Below are positions 60,283-64,000 of a stretch of 64,000 bases of DNA, in pieces. The translations under genes were made by a program, and so were the position numbers. The stretch comes from Aggregicoccus sp. 17bor-14 (GTDB lineage Bacteria; Myxococcota; Myxococcia; Myxococcales; Myxococcaceae): contig NZ_VJZZ01000002.1 in NCBI RefSeq assembly GCF_009659535.1, forward strand, positions 372,001 to 436,000. The letters are read 5' to 3'. The notes under the pieces are model-generated. The model worked only from the letters and a program-made list of their open reading frames with translations, was not told where the DNA came from and did no database searches. The stretch's first letter is position 1; the number at the start of each line of letters is the position of its first letter.

Positions 60283-60924
60283 ATGCTCCTGCCCCTGCTG
60301 CTCACGACGCTCGCCGCCGCGACCCCGCCTGCGGAGCTGCCCGCGCCCTTGCCGCGCTCGGGCCACTTCGGCACCGGCATCAGCCTGGAGCCCCTGTCCA
60401 TCGGCGCCTTCCAGGCCAAGGGGCTGGGGGGGAGCACCTCGGGCCTGAGCCTGCAGGCGGCGCTGCAGCTGGACCTGGGCGCGCACTGGGCCTTCCGCCT
60501 TCCGCTGGACCTGAGCGCGGGTGGAAGCGACCCGATGCAGTTCACGGAGCTGGGCATCACCCCCGGGCTGCTCTACCGCTGGCGCAGCGACGCGGATCAG
60601 CACTGGGTGCCCTTCCTCGGGGCGGGCCTGCGGCTGGGCGGGGTGGGAGCGGGTCGCGGGCTGCTCGGCCAGCCGCTGGTCACCGCGCAGGGGCTGCGCC
60701 AGGCGCAGGGCTTCCATCACGACGGCGACTTCGGTGGCGGCGGGGACGACGACCCGAACCTCGAGACGAAGGGGCACGTCGCGCCGGAGCTGTGGATGGG
60801 CCTCGCGTGGCAGCCCACGCGCTGGTTCGCCGTCACGCTGAGCGGCTCGTACCTGTACACGCGCATGCTCGGCACCAACGTGCACCTGCTGCACGAGCGC
60901 GTGGGCCTGCGCTTCTCCCTCTAG
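60283..60924 (+). CDS. Outer-membrane beta-barrel-like protein
   Basis: A 213-residue protein. A short signal peptide (MLLPLLLTTLAAA) is followed by alternating amphipathic strands (GHFGTGISLEPLSIGAFQAKG; LSLQAALQLDLGAHWAFRLPLDLSAGG; LYRWRS; WVPFLGAGLRLGGV; PELWMGLAWQPTRWFAVTLSGSYLYTR) and ends with the Leu/Arg-Phe-Ser-Leu motif typical of outer-membrane barrels. A Gly/Asp loop (HHDGDFGGGGDDDPN) is inserted near residue 150. About eight strands are likely. Function unknown. Confidence 0.72.
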   Translation: MLLPLLLTTLAAATPPAELPAPLPRSGHFGTGISLEPLSIGAFQAKGLGGSTSGLSLQAALQLDLGAHWAFRLPLDLSAGGSDPMQFTELGITPGLLYRWRSDADQHWVPFLGAGLRLGGVGAGRGLLGQPLVTAQGLRQAQGFHHDGDFGGGGDDDPNLETKGHVAPELWMGLAWQPTRWFAVTLSGSYLYTRMLGTNVHLLHERVGLRFSL

Positions 60925-60927
60925 GCC

Positions 60928-61476
60928 GTGACGCCCGGGCTCCGCTCCACGCTCGTGCAGGTCGCCGCGCCCCTGGTGACGATTCTCGTCGTCGCGGGGG
61001 TCTCGCGCGCGAAGCGCCTCTCGCCGCGCGAGGACCTGCGGCTCGTGCCGCCTCCTGCGCTCGCAGGAGTCCTGTGGCTCGCGGGCTGGGGGCTGTGGGT
61101 GGCGCTGGGACAGTACGCCGCGCCCTGGCTCGGCGAGGAGCCCGTGCAGCGCTGGAGCTACACGGGGGCAGCGCTGTGGCTGCGCGCGGTGGGCATCCTG
61201 CTGTTCGCGCCGGCGGCAGAGGAGTTGCTCTTTCGCGGCCTGCTCTTCGGGCAGCTCGAGCGCACGCGGCTGGGCACTGCCGGTGCACTCGTGGTGAGCG
61301 CGGCCCTCTTCGCCGTGCTGCACCTGCAGTACGCGCCGCTCTCCATGGCGCTCATCTTCCTGGACGGGCTGGTGCTGGGCGCGGCGCGCGCGCAGGCGCG
61401 CTCGGTGCTCCTGTGCTTCCTCATGCACGCGCTGGGCAACGCGGTGGCGCTCGCGGAGCGCTGGCCCGCGGGCTGA
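60928..61476 (+). CDS. CPBP family intramembrane protease (short form)
   Basis: A 182-residue membrane protein. The motifs EELLFRG (E98, E99, R103), FAVLHLQY (H132) and HALGNAVAL (H167, N171) are all present. It lacks the extra N-terminal helices of the first CPBP protein at 22886, so the two are distinct paralogues. GTG 60928 lies 3 bases after the outer-membrane gene stop, so they are probably co-transcribed. Its stop is 3 bases from that of the convergent MFS gene. Confidence 0.85.
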   Translation: MTPGLRSTLVQVAAPLVTILVVAGVSRAKRLSPREDLRLVPPPALAGVLWLAGWGLWVALGQYAAPWLGEEPVQRWSYTGAALWLRAVGILLFAPAAEELLFRGLLFGQLERTRLGTAGALVVSAALFAVLHLQYAPLSMALIFLDGLVLGAARAQARSVLLCFLMHALGNAVALAERWPAG

Positions 61477-61479
61477 CGC

Positions 61480-62913
61480 TCACGCCGCCCGCTGTTCGCG
61501 CTGCGGCTGAGGCACCGCCCTGCCGCCGATGCCCGCGCCCGCGTCCGGCCGCAGCCGCCGGTACACCGGCCCCGCGAGCATGGACACCACGCCGATGGCC
61601 ACGAAGGGCAGCACGAAGCGACCCGGGGTGAGCGCTGCCTCGTGCCCGCCGCGCGCCACGTGCAGCATGAGGCCGCCGAAGCTGATGCCCAGGCTCACGC
61701 CCACCTGCTGCGTCACCACCGCGAGCGTGGAGGCGCTGCTGATGCTCGTGCGCGGCACGTCCGCGTAGGCGACCGTGTTGAGCGCGGTGAACTGCAGCGA
61801 GCGCACGAAGCCGCTCACCAGCAGCGCCGCCGCGATGAGCCCCATGGGTGTGCCCACCCCGAACAGCGCGGGCAGCGCGGTGAGGAGCGCGGCGACGATG
61901 TTGGAGACGAGCAGCACCTGGCGGAAGCCGAAGCGGCGGATGACCCCGGGCGCCACCGGCTTGCACGCCATCGCGCCCAGGCCGTTGCCCAGGGTGATGA
62001 AGCCGGTGAGCAGCGGGCTCCAGCCCAGGGCCACCTGGAAGAGCAGGGGCAGGAGGAAGGGGGTCGCGCCCAGGCCGATGCGTACCAGCGTGCCGCCCAC
62101 GAGGCTCGCGCGGAAGGTGTCGTACTTGAGCAGCCGCAGGTCCAGCACCGGGCGCCCCGCGCGCTTCGCGTGCCACACGTACGCCGCGCTCGCGCCGACG
62201 CCCGCTGCCGCGAGCGAGACCTGCAGCGCCACCGGCACCATGCCCGCGCCCACCGTCTCCGCCGCGCCCACGATCGCCGTGATGGCGACCGCCGAGAGCA
62301 GGAAGCCCGTGCGGTCGAAGGGCCCCGGGTGCGCCGGCTGCGTGCGCGGCACGAAGCGCTGCACCGCGAGCATGCCCAGGAGGCCCACCGGCACGTTGAT
62401 GAAGAAGATCCACGGCCAGTCCGCGACGCCCAGGATGAAGCCCGCGAGCGGCGGGCCCACCAGCGGCCCCACGAGGGCGGGCATGGTGAACCAGCTCATC
62501 GCCGAGACGAGCCGCTCGCGCGGAGCGTTGTTCACCACGATGAGCCGACCCACCGGCGTCATCAGCGCGCCACCCAGGCCCTGCAGCGTCCGGCAGGCCA
62601 CCAGCTGGGCGAGCGAGTGCGAGAAGCCGCAGAGCACCGAGCCCACGAGGAAGATGCCCATCGCCACCTGGAAGACGCGGCGCGGGCCGTAGCGCTCGGC
62701 CACCCAGCCGCTCGCGGGGGTGAGGACCGCCAGCGCGAGGAGGTACGAGGTGAGGGCCAGCTTCAGGTGCAGCGGGTCCGTGCCGAATGCTGCGGACAGG
62801 GCCGGCAGCGCGGTGGACAGGGCCGTGGAGTCGATGAACTCCATGAACAGCGCGCTGGCCACCGCGAGGGATGCGAGTCGCGCGCCGCGGGCTGAGGGGG
62901 AGGGGTCGCTCAC
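61480..62913 (-). CDS. MFS transporter, DHA2 (EmrB/QacA) type
   Basis: A 477-residue drug:proton antiporter with about 14 membrane segments. Motif A (ASGWVAERYGPRRVFQVAMG) and motif C (MPALVGPLVGPPLAGFILG) are visible, with the first helix acidic residue in FMEFIDSTALSTALPAL. It should export hydrophobic compounds from the cytoplasm. No adjacent membrane-fusion (EmrA) gene is seen. The stop is 3 bases from the convergent CPBP gene. Confidence 0.9.
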   Translation of the reverse strand: MSDPSPSARGARLASLAVASALFMEFIDSTALSTALPALSAAFGTDPLHLKLALTSYLLALAVLTPASGWVAERYGPRRVFQVAMGIFLVGSVLCGFSHSLAQLVACRTLQGLGGALMTPVGRLIVVNNAPRERLVSAMSWFTMPALVGPLVGPPLAGFILGVADWPWIFFINVPVGLLGMLAVQRFVPRTQPAHPGPFDRTGFLLSAVAITAIVGAAETVGAGMVPVALQVSLAAAGVGASAAYVWHAKRAGRPVLDLRLLKYDTFRASLVGGTLVRIGLGATPFLLPLLFQVALGWSPLLTGFITLGNGLGAMACKPVAPGVIRRFGFRQVLLVSNIVAALLTALPALFGVGTPMGLIAAALLVSGFVRSLQFTALNTVAYADVPRTSISSASTLAVVTQQVGVSLGISFGGLMLHVARGGHEAALTPGRFVLPFVAIGVVSMLAGPVYRRLRPDAGAGIGGRAVPQPQREQRAA

Positions 62914-63197
62914 CCGTACGGATATGCCGTCCCGCAGCGCCGCTGGCCACCCGTGTGTGCAGGGCTGCGATGGCCTCGGGTGATGGGAGCGCGTAGCCGG
63001 GGCCCACCCCCCTGCTCGCCTGGCCGAACGTCAGGCAGGCGTCAGCCGGGTCCGCCTCAGGCTCCCGGCCATGGACCCGCGGGACAGGGGGGGCCTTCCG
63101 GGAGTGAACCGTTGACTGCGGAAAGGGTGTTCGAGAGCCGGGGGGGCTGCACATTGTCCCCTGGCGCCCCGGTGCGCCCCGCCCTGCGAGCTCCTCC

Positions 63198-64000
63198 ATG
63201 CGCCGACCACCGCTGCTCCTCGCACTGCTGCCCCTGCTCGCCCCGCCCGCGCTCGCGCAGAGCGCGCAGCCCACCCCGCCGCCGGTGCACGTGGCGCCCC
63301 CGCCCGCGGCCGCCCAGGTGAACCTGGCCGACCTGCTGCACCGGCTCGCGTACAACACGCCGGACTCCGAGGAGCTGCTCGAGGAGCGCCTCTCCTCCTT
63401 CACCATGACCTCCTTCACCGAGGAGCTGGATGGCAAGGGGCGGGTGAAGCACAACAAGCTGCGCGTCACCCGCGTGCACCACGAGGGCGAGCGACGCGTG
63501 GCGCAGCTGGTGCACGCCGAGGACGACGGCCAGGACACCACCGAGAAGACGCGCGCCGAGCTGGAGAAGCGCGGGCAGGCGGAGGACCAGAAGAAGAACG
63601 AGAAGGGGCTCTCCTTCCCGGTGCCCTTCATCGCGCGAAGCCAGCCGCTGCACCACTTCACCCTGGTCGGGCCCGACAAGAACGACCCCACCAAGGTGGT
63701 CGTCCACTTCGAGCCCGCGGACCGCAAGGGCACGGACGTGATGGTGGGGGACGCGGTGGTGGACCCGCAGACCGCGATGCTGCAGTGGCTGCGGCTGCGC
63801 CCCACGAAGTACCAGAGCAGCCTCGTGGACCGCATCGACGTGGAGATGCGCTTCCGCGTGGAGCCCGGCGTGGGCGCCGTGGTGCAGCGCATCGTGGGCG
63901 AGGGCGACGGCGGCCTGCTCTTCGTGCGCAGACACCGCCGCTCCACCGTCACCTTCACCGACGTGGTGTTCAAGCCCGCGCGCGCTTCCGAGGGCACGCC
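63198..64000 (+). CDS. Exported protein, 3' truncated by window end
   Basis: The frame opens at ATG 63198 and is still open at 64000 (about 267 codons). A signal peptide (MRRPPLLLALLPLLAPPALAQ) is clear. The mature part begins with Pro-rich sequence, then VNLADLLHRLAYNTPDSEELLEERLSSFTMTSFTEELDGKGRVKHNK, followed by alternating charged strands (VVVHFEPADRKGTDVMVGDAVVDPQTAMLQWL). I do not recognise a named domain. Some features recall outer-membrane lipoprotein-sorting-like beta folds (a strand pattern in which substrate-facing residues are hydrophobic), but that is weak. It is divergent from the MFS gene. Confidence 0.7.
   Translation, partial: MRRPPLLLALLPLLAPPALAQSAQPTPPPVHVAPPPAAAQVNLADLLHRLAYNTPDSEELLEERLSSFTMTSFTEELDGKGRVKHNKLRVTRVHHEGERRVAQLVHAEDDGQDTTEKTRAELEKRGQAEDQKKNEKGLSFPVPFIARSQPLHHFTLVGPDKNDPTKVVVHFEPADRKGTDVMVGDAVVDPQTAMLQWLRLRPTKYQSSLVDRIDVEMRFRVEPGVGAVVQRIVGEGDGGLLFVRRHRRSTVTFTDVVFKPARASEGT

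Overview
The window is chromosomal DNA from a very GC-rich (roughly 70-73%) Gram-negative bacterium, most likely a myxobacterium of the Myxococcaceae type. The reasons are: two secreted proteins ending in MYXO-CTERM-like sorting tails (11 kb and 20-22.7 kb), a response regulator fused to a DUF4388/PATAN domain, many lipoproteins with Asp-Ala-Gly ('DAG') linkers, an orphan ADOP-type permease, and GTG starts in many genes. No rRNA, tRNA, insertion sequence or CRISPR array was seen.

Layout. 0-11 kb: a partial pilin-like protein, a GNAT enzyme, two multi-pass membrane proteins resembling GT-C glycosyltransferases, a repeat lipoprotein, and a four-gene minus-strand cluster (O-methyltransferase, HAD-UbiA fusion, DprE1-like oxidase, DprE2-like reductase). 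The last three look like a pathway for a polyprenyl-phospho-pentose (arabinose-type) donor. 11-24.5 kb: a DUF4388 response regulator, a NicO-like metal transporter, a PrxQ peroxiredoxin with a histone-H1-like tail, NagZ, a long alanyl-tRNA editing protein, a large Ig-repeat surface protein and a CPBP protease. 24.5-43.7 kb: a SARP-type regulator, a YiiX-like papain-fold enzyme, a cysteine-less DksA-like protein, a 1380-residue DUF3857/transglutaminase/TPR protein, an ADOP permease, an HAF/propeller lipoprotein, an ice-binding-like protein, a DUF885 peptidase and a YncE-like propeller.

44.2-51.5 kb is the accessory part. A tight three-gene plus-strand operon (DUF262 protein, DUF3696-type AAA ATPase, unrecognised 333-residue protein) is followed by a visibly AT-richer segment (about 47.5-51.7 kb) holding a SHOCT-domain membrane protein, a Schlafen/AlbA_2 gene broken by a one-base change in a G7 run, and an OLD-family ATPase/TOPRIM nuclease. 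I read this as a defence island. The DUF262-ATPase-unknown trio is the best candidate for an undescribed system.

51.7-64 kb returns to core-like DNA: a BatA/DUF58/MoxR cluster next to an Hsp70/J-like/membrane-protein operon, an outer-membrane-like protein, a second CPBP protease, a DHA2-type MFS exporter, and a secreted protein cut by the window end.

Two small-scale patterns run through the window. One is a TAGGGT-type -10 element (often preceded by TGC) placed only 7-10 bases before start codons, which suggests leaderless or near-leaderless transcripts. The other is a set of long intergenic hairpins, some sharing arm sequence, at gene ends.
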